From a virus: a DNA stretch of 56,674 bases. Positions 1 to 9,050 of the stretch are shown here, piece by piece. The stretch spans positions 1 to 56,674 of IMG/VR virus record IMGVR_UViG_3300037826_000110. One strand, given 5' to 3'. Each line of letters starts with the position of its first letter. Within the stretch, counting starts at the first letter, position 1. A program made the translations under genes and the position numbers. A model generated the notes under the pieces. That model saw nothing but the letters and a program-made list of their open reading frames with translations. It was not told where the DNA came from and searched no databases.

Positions 1-127
1 TAATACGCCCATGCCATGCTCTCGGACGGGCCACCGACTAAGTCAAATCGGTGCGGCGACAGCAACGTAGCGTTACCGCTGTCGTCCTTCACGTAAGCCT
101 CGCCGCTGACGCTGTAAAATAGCGAGT
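1..127. repeat. Terminal direct repeat, left copy (circularity)
   Basis: These 127 bases are identical to 56548..56674. A tail gene reads in frame through the join, which shows that the window is a circular molecule of about 56,547 bp with a 127-base overlap. 127 is also a common assembler k-mer length, so the repeat is more likely an assembly overlap than a packaged terminal redundancy. Confidence 0.95.
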
Positions 128-1451
128 GCCCGGCGACAGCGCTGGGCGAGTTAACATCCTGGAGGGCCAGCACGCCGTTAATGTCGCACTTAGCGTCCGG
201 ACTCGTCGTCCCGATGCCGACGTTGCCATGTTGATCTATTACCATTACTTGATTCAAGCTAGCCCCATCATTAGTCCAAAATTGTAATTCAGAAGGATAA
301 GCCTGTGATCCTGTACCCCAAGCCCCACTTGCCATTCCTGATATTTTTGCTCCTGTTCCATTTTCCGAACTGAAAATATCATCCCCTGTAAAGAATATTT
401 CTCCCAGAATATAGTCTGTTGTGGCGTTAATTCCAGTTGAGCTGTTTCTCAAGCTGAGAATTGGTCCGAAATCATTGGCTCCAGTGTCGGCAATTTCCGT
501 TAGGGCTGTTGGACTCGCCGTCCCAATGCCAACATATCCAGTCGAGTCCTGCACGAAAACACCTTTGCCGCTATCCTCGTATAGTTTCAGTCCGTCAGAG
601 TCGCGGGCGTACACCGCATCAGTCACCACGCGACCGCCATTGGGCATGTTCAAGTAACCGTCCTCGTCAAGTCGCACACCACGTGACGCCGCTAGTGTCG
701 CTGGAATATCCGCACGCAACGCGGCAGGGGTCACGGCCACCGTCGTCGATGCACCCGCCTGCGCCTCGGCATTGGTCGCCAGCTCCACCGCTCCTTGGGC
801 TGAGGTGGTGGCGGCAGGTAAATCCGCTGCGACCAACGATCTAAACGCGGGCACGGCATCCCCACCCGTCGACGGCCCGGCAAATACCGTATTAGCCGCC
901 TGCGCATCCAGCCCTAGCTCCTGCGTGCTTAGCGAAAGAAGATTGCCGTTCAAATCCGCCGATAGCGTCACCGGATCGTGATGCGCGCTCGCCTCCCCCG
1001 CGTGCGTTGCAATCGCCGCCGTTAGCTCCGTCTCGGTCACATAGTCCCCGCCCCCCCCACCGGGTGGGATCGCCGCGCCGGTGTCCGTAAGGACAAAGGT
1101 AATACTCACGTCCCGATACCCACCGCCCCAGCGATCTAACTGCTCCGGCGTGGGAAAAATGGCAAGCGCATCACTCTCAATATCGTTATCATCGTCGTCG
1201 CGGGTCTCGATATAGCACTCCCCACTATAATCGTTGGCATCCGGGGTGAAGAGCGTGCTGCGCGCGGTGTCCCACTGCGATACCGTCAGGAAGGCAAACG
1301 TCCAGGTCACGCGCACGTGCCCCACGTAATCCGTCTGGCCGTCCAGTTTCTCGCGCGTGATCCCCGGCGAGTAGGTCACCCGTGGCTCGTGGCCAAAGAG
1401 CGCCTCAGCGGTGTACATGGTTGAACTATTAGGTCCGACGCGGTTGGTCAT
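1..1451 (-). CDS. Tail fibre/receptor-binding protein, N-terminal 5' part (continues at 56424..56674)
   Basis: The gene starts at ATG 1451, overlapping the stop of the tape measure gene by 4 bases (ATGA). It reads leftward off position 1 and, through the circular join, ends at 56424, giving 524 aa. The first ~120 residues look like a tail-attachment domain. A Gly-rich linker and an Ala/Thr-rich collar-like stretch (about 120-230) follow. The C-terminal half carries VGIGTASPT and VGIGTTSPD motifs, typical of beta-helical phage tail fibres. No S74 chaperone domain is seen at the C-terminus. Its place directly after the tape measure fits a distal tail or fibre protein; host-receptor binding is inferred. 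Confidence 0.85.
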   Translation of the reverse strand, partial: MTNRVGPNSSTMYTAEALFGHEPRVTYSPGITREKLDGQTDYVGHVRVTWTFAFLTVSQWDTARSTLFTPDANDYSGECYIETRDDDDNDIESDALAIFPTPEQLDRWGGGYRDVSITFVLTDTGAAIPPGGGGGDYVTETELTAAIATHAGEASAHHDPVTLSADLNGNLLSLSTQELGLDAQAANTVFAGPSTGGDAVPAFRSLVAADLPAATTSAQGAVELATNAEAQAGASTTVAVTPAALRADIPATLAASRGVRLDEDGYLNMPNGGRVVTDAVYARDSDGLKLYEDSGKGVFVQDSTGYVGIGTASPTALTEIADTGANDFGPILSLRNSSTGINATTDYILGEIFFTGDDIFSSENGTGAKISGMASGAWGTGSQAYPSELQFWTNDGASLNQVMVIDQHGNVGIGTTSPDAKCDINGVLALQDVNSPSAVAGHSLFYSVSGEAYVKDDSGNATLLSPHRFDLVGGPSESMAWAY

Positions 1452-4400
1452 GCTCCCTCCATTTGCTCACTAAGATTCCGATATACACGCCGCTCCAGGC
1501 TGTGCAGCTCCCCGCGCACGGTCTCCATGTCCTGCGCGCGCATGCCGCTGAAACTGGCTTGAATCGGAATATTGATACTGATGCGCCGGCCGCCGTCGCT
1601 CTGCTGGGCCGTCATGGAGGCTAGCAGGCTATCTTGCGTCAGCGATCCTCCTGCAGCCGCCTCGGCCATGCGCGTGGTGGACGGCGTGAGTACGAATTCG
1701 CCCGCATGCACGTCGGCCAGTCCCGTGATAGGGATGTAGCCGCCGCGTTGATAGGAGCCGGAGTATTGCGTGTACTGGTCCCAGGCGCTCATGCCGTCGC
1801 CTGTGCTACCACCACCGTAGCCGCTGGACGGCGTGGGAAGATTGGCAATGTAATCTTGCCAGATGGAGCGATTGGCCTCCAGCCAGGCCTTGGTGTCCTC
1901 CAGCATCGCCGCGTGATACTGCTGCTGTTGCTCCTCGGAGCGTGAGTAATATTCCAACTCGGCGTTGATCTTGTCGAAATATTGCTGTTTCAGGCGCGCC
2001 ATATCCTCCTCGTGCTCGGCCTGCATCTCGGCCACTTGCTCCTGATGCTCTAGGATGCGTTGCTCGCGCTGCTCTTGGTATTGCGCTTCGGCGTCCAGCA
2101 TATCCTGCTCGTATTGCTGTTGGCGCTGGGCGCGCTGTTGTTCGTATTGTTGCTGGCGCTGGGCTTGCTGGTCAGCATAGTCCTCTTCGGCGCGTGATTT
2201 TTCCTTCTCGTGCTGCCGCCGCTCGCGGATCAGGCCGTAGGCGTCGCGGGAGGCAATGAGGTCCTGTTCGCGGTCCTTGAAATCCTCCTCCATGCGGCGC
2301 ATGCGTTTGGCGTGCTCGGCGGCGTCCTGCGCCTGGCGCTCCTGATGCTGACGCTCGGATTCAGCCTGGCTTTCGTGGAATTGTTGCGTGCGTTGCTCGC
2401 GGCTGGCATAGTAATCGCGCTCCATCTGCGCCAGATCGTCTTGGAGCTCACGGTTGACCTCGGCGAGTTCGGCGTTGAAGTCTGTGACGGCTTGCTCTTG
2501 CTCCTGGAGCATCTCCACGTACAGTTTGGCGGCGTTGACCTCGGCGTCGGTGAGTTGAATGGTATCTTGGGCGGTGCGGTTGTACTCATAGAGATTGTAG
2601 GTGTGGGTCGCGGTGACCTCGGCGGCCTCGGTCTCGGCACGGGCCAACTCAATCCACTTCTGGTCAAAGTCGTCGATGCCGTCGCCGCTGGCTAAGGCCG
2701 CCTCGATGCCCGCTTGTAATTCTTCCAGTTCAGCTAGCTTGTCCACCATGGCCGTCGCGGAGAAGGACTGCACCGGTCCCATCAAATCCTTGATGATCTG
2801 GCCCTGGTCCCCGGCGCCGAAGGCGCCTTCCCAGAAGTCGCGGTCCAGGAAGGTGAACATGCCGGTGTCTGGCCCCACGACCTCGTTCAGGGCCGCGATC
2901 TGCTCGGTGAGGGTGCCTAGCTCGGCACGCAGTTCCTCCTCGCTGAGGCCGGCGAATTCCCCGAGGCGTGCTTGTCCGGCGGCTACGCCTTCTTCGCGGG
3001 AGAACCAGCCGCCGATGCCCTGGCCGGTGAGGGCCTGGGAGCCGATACCAGCAATGGCCAGCGCGCCCATGGTGCGTCCTAGCAGGCTAGCGACGTTGAG
3101 GGCGGAGGATTTCTCGATCTGCGCTTCTTCCAGCGCGCCGCTCTTTTCGATCTGGGCTTCCTCGACGGCACCGGCTTTCTCAATTTCGCCTTCCTCGACA
3201 GCGGATTGCCGGACGATTTGGGCGAATTGCTCGGCGGCGGAGACGACGGTGGTCTGGAATTGTTGCTCGGCTGAGGGGCGGCCTTTCATGGCGGCTTCAA
3301 AGGCAGTGAGGATACCGCGAATAAGATTAGCTGTCTTGGTGGCTATAGTGAGAGCACCAAAAACAGCACCAAGACCTATGGCTCCGGCCCCTATAGCAGC
3401 ACCAGCCTCGACAATCCAGGGATAACGTTCCGTCATTTGCGTAATTTCATCCAGAAAATCAGCGCCTTGCTCCAAATATGGCAGGGCCATATCGAGTCCT
3501 TGCTGGCCGATCGTCAACCACAACGACTTCCAGCGCATCTTGGCCTGCTCTACGCGGTAGACGTCGGATTCCTCCCAGTCGCCGACCTTCTGCTCCCAGG
3601 TATCCAGCGCCGTCTGGCCCAGGTCCTCGGCACGCGCTTCTAAGGCGTTGACACCCTCCTCGCGGGCTTTGGTCTGTTCGCGGATGAGCTGGATCATGGC
3701 GTTGAGTGCGTCCGTCTCGAAGACTTCGCCCAATGTCGCGCGTCGTTGTTCGTCGGTCATGTCGGCGGTCGCGGCGGCCAGCATATCCACCGCTCGGGCC
3801 ATGCCGATCCAGTTACCTTCCTGATCGAAGAACGGCTGCTGTACGCCAAAGAGGCGTTCCAGTTCGTCCGCTGCGGCTGCGGTGGGGGTCGCCAGGTTCT
3901 TATACACCGAGCGCAGGGATGTACCGGCCTGCGAGCCCCGGATGGCGTTATCGGCCAGAACGGAGAGCTGCGCGCCCACGTCCTCAATGGATTCGCCCAA
4001 CGAGGCCGCATCGGTGCCCACGTATTTAAAGGCTTCGGCGACGTGGTCGATCTCGGCTAGAGTGTCGTCGGAGACTTTGTTGAATACGGAGACCACGCGC
4101 GTGGTATCCGCTAACGATAACTCGAACTGGTTGATTGAGGCCGTGGTGGCGTCGGTGACGGTGCCAATGTCGGCTTGTCCCAGCATGGCCAACTGTTGCA
4201 CGGGGGCCGTCTGGGAGAGCAGCGCGTTGAGATCCTCCTGGGTTTCGACGAGCTGCCCAGTGGCTGTGGCCCAGGCGGTGACACCCTGCGCGGTGGACTC
4301 TGGATCCAGGACGGCCAGATCCGCCGACAAGTTGACGATCCCCTCCGCCATACGGTCGCTCATCTCGCGATTGAGGCCCAGCGCACGGCTGGCCGCGTCA

Positions 4401-6562
4401 GCCTCTTTGCGCAGGTTGACGAAGTCGCGCGCGGCGACGGTCAACCCCCCGGTGATAGCTGTACCGCGCATAGCCAGGCCCTGGGAGATATCCTGCAAGT
4501 CATTGGCCAATAGCCCGATGCCCTGTGATCCTTCGCGGGCATCATTCAGAGCCCGGGCGAAGCGGGTGACGGCATTGCCGGCGTCCTCGTAATCGCCCTC
4601 CATGCGGCGTGCTTGGCGGTTGATGTCCGCCTGTTCGCGTTCGGTGCGTTTGAGGGAGCCGATGATGGTGTTGATGTCGGCGTCCGCTTCCCCCATCTCC
4701 TGCTGCACGCGGTCCCAGGAGATCCCTAGCGCCGCAGCGCGTTGCTTGGCCTCGCCTTCCAGTTGGGCCAGGCGTTGGGTTTCACGGGCGGCGCGTTCGC
4801 GGGCTTTGACCTGCTCACGGAGTTCCACTGTCTCGCGCTTGGCGATCTCTTTGCGCTCCTGAGCCTCGGCCTTGGCCAGTTCTACGCGCACCTTGGCGTC
4901 GGCTTCCTGATCCTCGCCAATGGTGTCCAGGTATTTATTGATCAGCTCCACCATGTCGGGGATCACGCTGTGCCCGACCAGTTGATCTTTGACCCATTCC
5001 CAGACCCCGATGATGCCTTTGCCTGTCTCCTCGGCGGAGTCCTCCACCTCGCGCGCGGCCATCGCTTCGATCATGGCCTCTTTGATTTCAGCGCCGATGC
5101 GTTCACTGGCTTGGATCACGGGATCGGCGAGGGCACGGTCGGCTAAGTCCGTGATCTGCGCCACCTGCTGCGTGAGCCGTCCCAGGACCTCAGTCTCGCC
5201 CCCGGCCAGCTCCTCCATCGAGGTGCCCTTCTTGGCACGGTACACGTCCAAAACCTCAGACTTAGCTTGCTTTTGCAGTTTCTCGACGGCGTAGCGTTCG
5301 GCCTCTCCCAAGCCGGCCATGGCTAACTTGGCCTCGTCCATACGCTTGATCACTTTGCGCAGTTCGAGGTATTGCTGATGCAGTGCGTCGGTGGTGGATT
5401 CGACGACGCTACCCAGAGCACGCTCGGCGGAGATAAAGTCCACCATGGTCCCCTCGGCCGCTTCGGGCATTTCCACCTCGCCGCCTTTCTGCAACCCTCC
5501 GAAGGCGCGCTTCATCTGCGCCTGCAGGCGAGTGCGCTCGGAGGAGATGGTCTCCATTTCCTCTAGCGCAGCAGCCGCTTGACTCTGGCCATAGGAGCGC
5601 AGGGAGTCCGCCGCTTGCTTGACGCTCTCCATGCTCCACTCTTTCCAGAAAGCCATCTCGTCCTGCATGGGGCCTTCCAGTTCGCGGCGCCGGAACATTA
5701 GGCGTGTCTTGAGCTCATCGGCGTCACCGGTGAGCATCTCGAACTGCGCGTTGGTGACGTCCTCGCTGGCCTCCATGTAGGCGCGCTTAAGGCGCTCCAC
5801 CTCTTCCTCCCACGCGCGTGCCTCCTCGGTCACTGCCCCCACGGAGGGGGAATAACCTTCAGGACGGCTAGCCAAGGCACGCTTCAGTTCCTCGTGGACT
5901 TGCTCCGCATACTCGCGCAGCGGCTCCAGTTGCGCCTCCGCCTGCGCGCGGGCGGCCTCCTCGGCCTCGGCGACCTCGGAGGCCAGTGGAGCCAGCTCCT
6001 CCTCGATAGCTTTGCGCGCCTTGCGCACCTTCCCACGTGTATAGCGCTCGTCGAAGCCCTTGAAAAGCTCGGAGAGTGGTCGCAGCTCGCCCCCGGCGAG
6101 GGGTTGCACCTTCAACGCAGACAGCTCCCCAAAACGCTCATTCAGGCCCTTGACGCGGGCTTGGAGCTCCTGGAGTTTGAGCGTCAGGTCTAGGGCCTTT
6201 TTATCCTGCTGAGTGAGCGCCTCTTCCAGTTCTGGTAGATTATCCAGCATATCGGCAGCGATGTCGGTTTTCTCGCCGGCGTGCACCAAACCCGTGACCT
6301 GGCCCTGCAGCTTGGAGAGTTGGCCTTCCAGGATGTCCCACTGCCCGCTGAGGGATGAGGCTATCGCGCGCCCCAGGCTGCCCGCGTCCTTGCGCAGGGA
6401 AGCCATGTGTTCGCTGGCTTCTTCTAGCCCGGCGATGTCGATCTTGCCCTCAACGGTGATGGCCGCGATCTGCGCTTCGATAGCCTCGCGGATGCGCTTG
6501 GCATCCTGCGTCGCGTCTTTGCCGTCTATGCGGATCGTGATTTCAAATTCATTGTTCGCCAT
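1448..6562 (-). CDS. Tail tape measure protein
   Basis: This 1704-aa protein is the longest gene. The N-terminal half is charged coiled coil. Around residues 690-960 there is a TP901-type tape-measure region (DISQGLAMRGTAITGG, then an all-alpha stretch). A hydrophobic segment at about 1070-1110 (AGAAIGAGAIGLGAVFGALT) should be membrane-active during DNA injection. A short tandem repeat (EEAQIEKSGAL-type) follows, and then a Gln/Glu/Arg-rich coiled coil at about 1380-1560. At roughly 0.15 nm per residue the tail would be about 250 nm, so a siphovirus. The ATG overlaps nothing upstream; a small plus-strand gene sits just before it. Confidence 0.95.
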   Translation of the reverse strand: MANNEFEITIRIDGKDATQDAKRIREAIEAQIAAITVEGKIDIAGLEEASEHMASLRKDAGSLGRAIASSLSGQWDILEGQLSKLQGQVTGLVHAGEKTDIAADMLDNLPELEEALTQQDKKALDLTLKLQELQARVKGLNERFGELSALKVQPLAGGELRPLSELFKGFDERYTRGKVRKARKAIEEELAPLASEVAEAEEAARAQAEAQLEPLREYAEQVHEELKRALASRPEGYSPSVGAVTEEARAWEEEVERLKRAYMEASEDVTNAQFEMLTGDADELKTRLMFRRRELEGPMQDEMAFWKEWSMESVKQAADSLRSYGQSQAAAALEEMETISSERTRLQAQMKRAFGGLQKGGEVEMPEAAEGTMVDFISAERALGSVVESTTDALHQQYLELRKVIKRMDEAKLAMAGLGEAERYAVEKLQKQAKSEVLDVYRAKKGTSMEELAGGETEVLGRLTQQVAQITDLADRALADPVIQASERIGAEIKEAMIEAMAAREVEDSAEETGKGIIGVWEWVKDQLVGHSVIPDMVELINKYLDTIGEDQEADAKVRVELAKAEAQERKEIAKRETVELREQVKARERAARETQRLAQLEGEAKQRAAALGISWDRVQQEMGEADADINTIIGSLKRTEREQADINRQARRMEGDYEDAGNAVTRFARALNDAREGSQGIGLLANDLQDISQGLAMRGTAITGGLTVAARDFVNLRKEADAASRALGLNREMSDRMAEGIVNLSADLAVLDPESTAQGVTAWATATGQLVETQEDLNALLSQTAPVQQLAMLGQADIGTVTDATTASINQFELSLADTTRVVSVFNKVSDDTLAEIDHVAEAFKYVGTDAASLGESIEDVGAQLSVLADNAIRGSQAGTSLRSVYKNLATPTAAAADELERLFGVQQPFFDQEGNWIGMARAVDMLAAATADMTDEQRRATLGEVFETDALNAMIQLIREQTKAREEGVNALEARAEDLGQTALDTWEQKVGDWEESDVYRVEQAKMRWKSLWLTIGQQGLDMALPYLEQGADFLDEITQMTERYPWIVEAGAAIGAGAIGLGAVFGALTIATKTANLIRGILTAFEAAMKGRPSAEQQFQTTVVSAAEQFAQIVRQSAVEEGEIEKAGAVEEAQIEKSGALEEAQIEKSSALNVASLLGRTMGALAIAGIGSQALTGQGIGGWFSREEGVAAGQARLGEFAGLSEEELRAELGTLTEQIAALNEVVGPDTGMFTFLDRDFWEGAFGAGDQGQIIKDLMGPVQSFSATAMVDKLAELEELQAGIEAALASGDGIDDFDQKWIELARAETEAAEVTATHTYNLYEYNRTAQDTIQLTDAEVNAAKLYVEMLQEQEQAVTDFNAELAEVNRELQDDLAQMERDYYASREQRTQQFHESQAESERQHQERQAQDAAEHAKRMRRMEEDFKDREQDLIASRDAYGLIRERRQHEKEKSRAEEDYADQQAQRQQQYEQQRAQRQQQYEQDMLDAEAQYQEQREQRILEHQEQVAEMQAEHEEDMARLKQQYFDKINAELEYYSRSEEQQQQYHAAMLEDTKAWLEANRSIWQDYIANLPTPSSGYGGGSTGDGMSAWDQYTQYSGSYQRGGYIPITGLADVHAGEFVLTPSTTRMAEAAAGGSLTQDSLLASMTAQQSDGGRRISINIPIQASFSGMRAQDMETVRGELHSLERRVYRNLSEQMEGA

Positions 6563-6594
6563 TTTATGCTATACTCACTATAGGAGGTAATTGA

Positions 6595-6795
6595 ATGAAC
6601 AAGGGACCAAATCTTAGATTAGACCAAGTATTTCTTAGATTGGGTTGTATTTTTGCTATTCTTGGAATTGTTGTTTTGTGCATCGTCTTTGGGCTGTCGG
6701 CTCTAGCTAATCCTAAACCCGCTCCAATCTCCCTCGCAATACATTCTTTGCTTGCTTGTACAGTTGTTCTTCCATTCGCGTACTCAACCCAATAA
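6595..6795 (+). CDS. Small single-pass membrane protein on the opposite strand
   Basis: A 66-aa ORF runs against the tail genes and fits in the gap between the tape measure start and the end of the morphogenesis gene, whose last ~80 bases it overlaps. AGGAGG (6582-6587) lies 7 bases before ATG 6595, an excellent ribosome binding site. Residues ~15-38 are one strong hydrophobic helix. The sequence just upstream reads TATGCTATACTCACTATAGG, giving a -10-like element. Its AT content is higher than that of its neighbours. Function is unknown; a superinfection or lysis accessory role is possible but not shown. Confidence 0.55.
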   Translation: MNKGPNLRLDQVFLRLGCIFAILGIVVLCIVFGLSALANPKPAPISLAIHSLLACTVVLPFAYSTQ

Positions 6796-7258
6796 ACGGA
6801 CGCGGGGGCACCGGATTCCCCGTCTCCGTCGTCCCCCCGCTGTGCAGCGTCTCGATACGGTTGGGGGTGGCCGGGTCGTCCTTGGCACTCAGAATCAGAC
6901 CCGTCCACCCCGGCCCGCGTTGCACCTGCGTGATGTTGCGAGGGTGCCGAGGATTGACGAAGCTGAGCTTCAAATCCCCAGTACGCTGTAAGATCGGGTG
7001 CTCGCCGCCCGTGCGAAACGGTACGCCACGGGCGTCAATCCCGCTGCGCCGCTCCGCGACCGTCATCGGACGCAGCGGAGCCCAGCGCGCGCCGTTGGGA
7101 GCGCGTTCGTGCCCGAAGTTGTCCGCGATGCCCCGGCGCGCAGTGTCCGCGACGATCTCAGCCTCGCGGTTGGAGAGCTCGCCCACCTGGGTCAAGCCGG
7201 TCCATAGTCTATCCCAGGTGCGCGGGTCCTTTAACGCGGTGCGGAAAGTGGCTTTCAT
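6713..7258 (-). CDS. Phage virion morphogenesis protein (Mu gpG/HK97 gp10-like tail completion)
   Basis: A 181-aa protein with the family pattern of PF05069-type virion morphogenesis proteins: GARWAPL, then ILQRTGDLKLSF, then an HSGG turn and a conserved PPRPFIGLS near the C-terminus. These proteins join head and tail or cap the tail tube. The ATG overlaps the stop of the preceding mini-ORF. Its place between the tail chaperones and the tape measure is unusual; relatives normally sit between the connector and major tail genes. Confidence 0.75.
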   Translation of the reverse strand: MKATFRTALKDPRTWDRLWTGLTQVGELSNREAEIVADTARRGIADNFGHERAPNGARWAPLRPMTVAERRSGIDARGVPFRTGGEHPILQRTGDLKLSFVNPRHPRNITQVQRGPGWTGLILSAKDDPATPNRIETLHSGGTTETGNPVPPRPFIGLSTRMEEQLYKQAKNVLRGRLERV

Positions 7259-7301
7259 AGCAGGTCGTCGTTGACCAACAACAGATCAAACTCCACGGCG
7301 A

Positions 7302-7436
7302 TCACAGCACGTCCTCCCAGGTGTCCGCGCCCGCGATGGTCACGCTGCCATATTTGTGCACTGCGCAAATCCCTGTTGCATCGCCATTGGCGACGACGAT
7401 GCCGAACGGTAGCGTTCCGTATTCAAATAGCTTCAT
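7302..7436 (-). CDS. 44-aa protein of unknown function, coupled small ORF
   Basis: ATG 7436 is preceded by a good GGAGGG ribosome binding site. The 44-aa product starts MKLFEYGTLPFGIVV. Its TGA overlaps a GTG (7305) that opens a 16-codon ORF (7255..7305), whose own TGA overlaps the ATG of the morphogenesis gene. The three reading frames are therefore chained by overlapping stop and start codons, which suggests translational coupling. No family is recognised. One copy of the dispersed palindrome lies 14 bases upstream of the start. Confidence 0.55.
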   Translation of the reverse strand: MKLFEYGTLPFGIVVANGDATGICAVHKYGSVTIAGADTWEDVL

Positions 7437-7449
7437 GTCTTCCCTCCAT

Positions 7450-7465
7450 TATTTCCCAGGAAATA
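7450..7465. repeat. Dispersed palindrome, copy 1 of 9
   Basis: TATTTCCCAGGAAATA, centre CA, with partial ATT flanks. It lies just upstream of the ribosome binding site of the 44-aa gene and after the tail chaperone gene. Confidence 0.85.
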
Positions 7466-7501
7466 CTCCTCTAGCCAAAAGGCGCGGATCGCTCCGCGCC
7501 T

Positions 7502-7816
7502 CTACATCTCCAATTTGATGCGCCGATCCAGCCAGTTCAACAAGCGCATATCGTGCAGCCACCAATCCGGCTGCTCCAACAGGCTCCCCGGAAATGGTAA
7601 AAACTTTTCGCCGAAAGACTTCCATAGCTTCCAGATCTCAAAGCTCAGCTCCGGCCTATGTAGCGCCCAATCATCGTCATCTTCCGCCGGTTGCTCCTGA
7701 GCCGCCTCCAGCGTCTCATTGTAGTCAATTAACCAGTTTCGGATTCGGACGCGGCATTCTCCGCGTCTTTTTTTTCGGCGGTATCCTCCTCCGAAGCATT
7801 GCTTTTTGGTCGCCAT
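7502..7816 (-). CDS. Tail assembly chaperone, frameshift extension (gpT-like half of gpGT)
   Basis: This frame overlaps the 3' end of the upstream chaperone gene in the -1 register and has no credible start or ribosome binding site of its own. It is best read as the C-terminal part of a -1 frameshift product. Ribosomes starting at 8139 would slip at the A8 run (7768-7775) and continue RRGECRVRIRNWL to the stop at 7502, giving about 212 aa. The extension is Trp-rich (WALHRPELSFEIWKLWKSF). In lambda the equivalent gpGT binds the tape measure during tail assembly. Confidence 0.8.
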   Translation of the reverse strand: MATKKQCFGGGYRRKKRRGECRVRIRNWLIDYNETLEAAQEQPAEDDDDWALHRPELSFEIWKLWKSFGEKFLPFPGSLLEQPDWWLHDMRLLNWLDRRIKLEM

Positions 7817-8139
7817 TCGGGATTAAGATCGAAGACCACCTTGCGCCAAGCCACAAATAATTCTCTGGGTATTTTCGCCAGATCCTCCGGTTGCATGTCG
7901 CGGACATCAATGCCCTCAGATTCTATAGTCGCAGCGACGAGACTGGGGTAATAGAGATATGACAAAATGCCGCGTGCCGTCGTAGCCACATCCGCGCTGT
8001 TGGTGTCGATAGCGCCATATTCTTTCTGAATGCGACTTAGCAACAGGTCACGAATGATACCAGTTTCTGCCGTTGCCTCCGCAACGACCAGGCGGACGTC
8101 GTGTTCCTCGTCCCTATATGTGACGGTTGCGGTCTTCAT
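7729..8139 (-). CDS. Tail assembly chaperone (gpG-like)
   Basis: A 136-aa protein directly after the major tail gene, whose TAA overlaps its ATG by one base. The N-terminal ~100 residues are a compact alpha/beta chaperone domain and the C-terminus is acidic (ASEEDTAEKKDAENAASESETG in outline). Its position between major tail protein and tape measure, together with an overlapping -1 frame and a slippery A run, is the classic siphophage G/GT arrangement. Confidence 0.85.
   Translation of the reverse strand: MKTATVTYRDEEHDVRLVVAEATAETGIIRDLLLSRIQKEYGAIDTNSADVATTARGILSYLYYPSLVAATIESEGIDVRDMQPEDLAKIPRELFVAWRKVVFDLNPEWRPKSNASEEDTAEKKDAENAASESETG
7768..7775 (-). other. -1 ribosomal frameshift slippery site
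   Basis: On the coding strand the sequence is GCC GAA AAA AAA GAC. The heptamer A AAA AAA lets both tRNA-Lys slip back one base and re-enter the -1 frame at AGA CGC GGA. The -1 frame stays open for 88 more codons. Confidence 0.75.
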
Positions 8140-9023
8140 TAAGCCTGCTCGATTAGGGCGATAATGACGTCGTCGGATTCCGGCTCGGAGCCGGCGCCAA
8201 AGTCCACGGACGTGGCGTCAATGGTCACCGAGCTGGTCACGTCGCTGACGGTGCCGGCCGTGGCGCTGTAATGCCAGACCTGCACGGCGTAATCGCCGTC
8301 GGCACGCTGTCGCGCGGTGACAGCGTCACCATTCTCATCGGCAAAGGTGAAATCGTGGAGCGTGTCGTTGCCAAGCGCCCAATTTAGAATTGGCTGGCCA
8401 CGCCCTACGCCGAGCACGACTTGCCCTTCCTCGGCCCCTTCGGTGGCGGTGGCGAAGTCTACGCCCCAGATGTGTTTCCCGACCTTATCGGGGTATACAC
8501 CATACGTATGTTCGTCGGCGGCCCCTTCCTCCATCGGTGCACCTTGATGTACAACGCGGGCGCTGGGTAAGATGTGCCAGATCCAGCGCGTTTGACCGCG
8601 CGTGGAGGAACCCTTGCGGGTGTCGGTGGCCTGGCGATAGGCTAAGATCCCCATCTCCGGCTCTTCACCCTGCTTATCGGTGACCATCAACTTAGCCGTC
8701 ATCTCGCCGAGGCTAAAGGTATTCACGCCCTCAATTGTCGCAGCGATCTCCAAATCCGTCATCCCCGTGCGCAGCTCGTAGGATGCCAACTCCGTGGCCG
8801 GGAGCACCGTCTGGCCGCCTACGCGGTCACTACCGGTGTGCTGAACGATCGTCGGTTCTGGAAATGTGGGCGTCATGGCCTTGGCGAGTTCAAACCGGTG
8901 ACCGGCCTCCATGGTCCCAGCGGCAGCAGCCACAAAAGGCAAATTATTATCATCGAGGGGAATCAATTGCACGTGGCGCAACCCTGCGCCACTCGCCTTC
9001 CCCGTAACTGGATCAGCAGCCAT
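8139..9023 (-). CDS. Major tail protein (tail tube)
   Basis: A 294-aa protein with a strong AAGGAGG ribosome binding site before ATG 9023, placed just upstream of the tail chaperones. The composition is beta-rich, with Val/Thr/Ile strands and no transmembrane segment. The C-terminal ~70 residues (DYAVQVWHYSATAGTVSDV onward) look like an extra surface domain. The assignment rests on size, composition and order rather than on a diagnostic motif. Confidence 0.75.
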   Translation of the reverse strand: MAADPVTGKASGAGLRHVQLIPLDDNNLPFVAAAAGTMEAGHRFELAKAMTPTFPEPTIVQHTGSDRVGGQTVLPATELASYELRTGMTDLEIAATIEGVNTFSLGEMTAKLMVTDKQGEEPEMGILAYRQATDTRKGSSTRGQTRWIWHILPSARVVHQGAPMEEGAADEHTYGVYPDKVGKHIWGVDFATATEGAEEGQVVLGVGRGQPILNWALGNDTLHDFTFADENGDAVTARQRADGDYAVQVWHYSATAGTVSDVTSSVTIDATSVDFGAGSEPESDDVIIALIEQA

Positions 9024-9050
9024 AGAAAAACCTCCTTATAATCGCTTGTA

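Noticed and set aside
1-127. Terminal repeat as a packaging redundancy or cos/DTR
   Set aside because: Its length equals a common assembler k-mer and it lies in the middle of a tail gene, so an assembly overlap of a circular molecule is the simpler reading.
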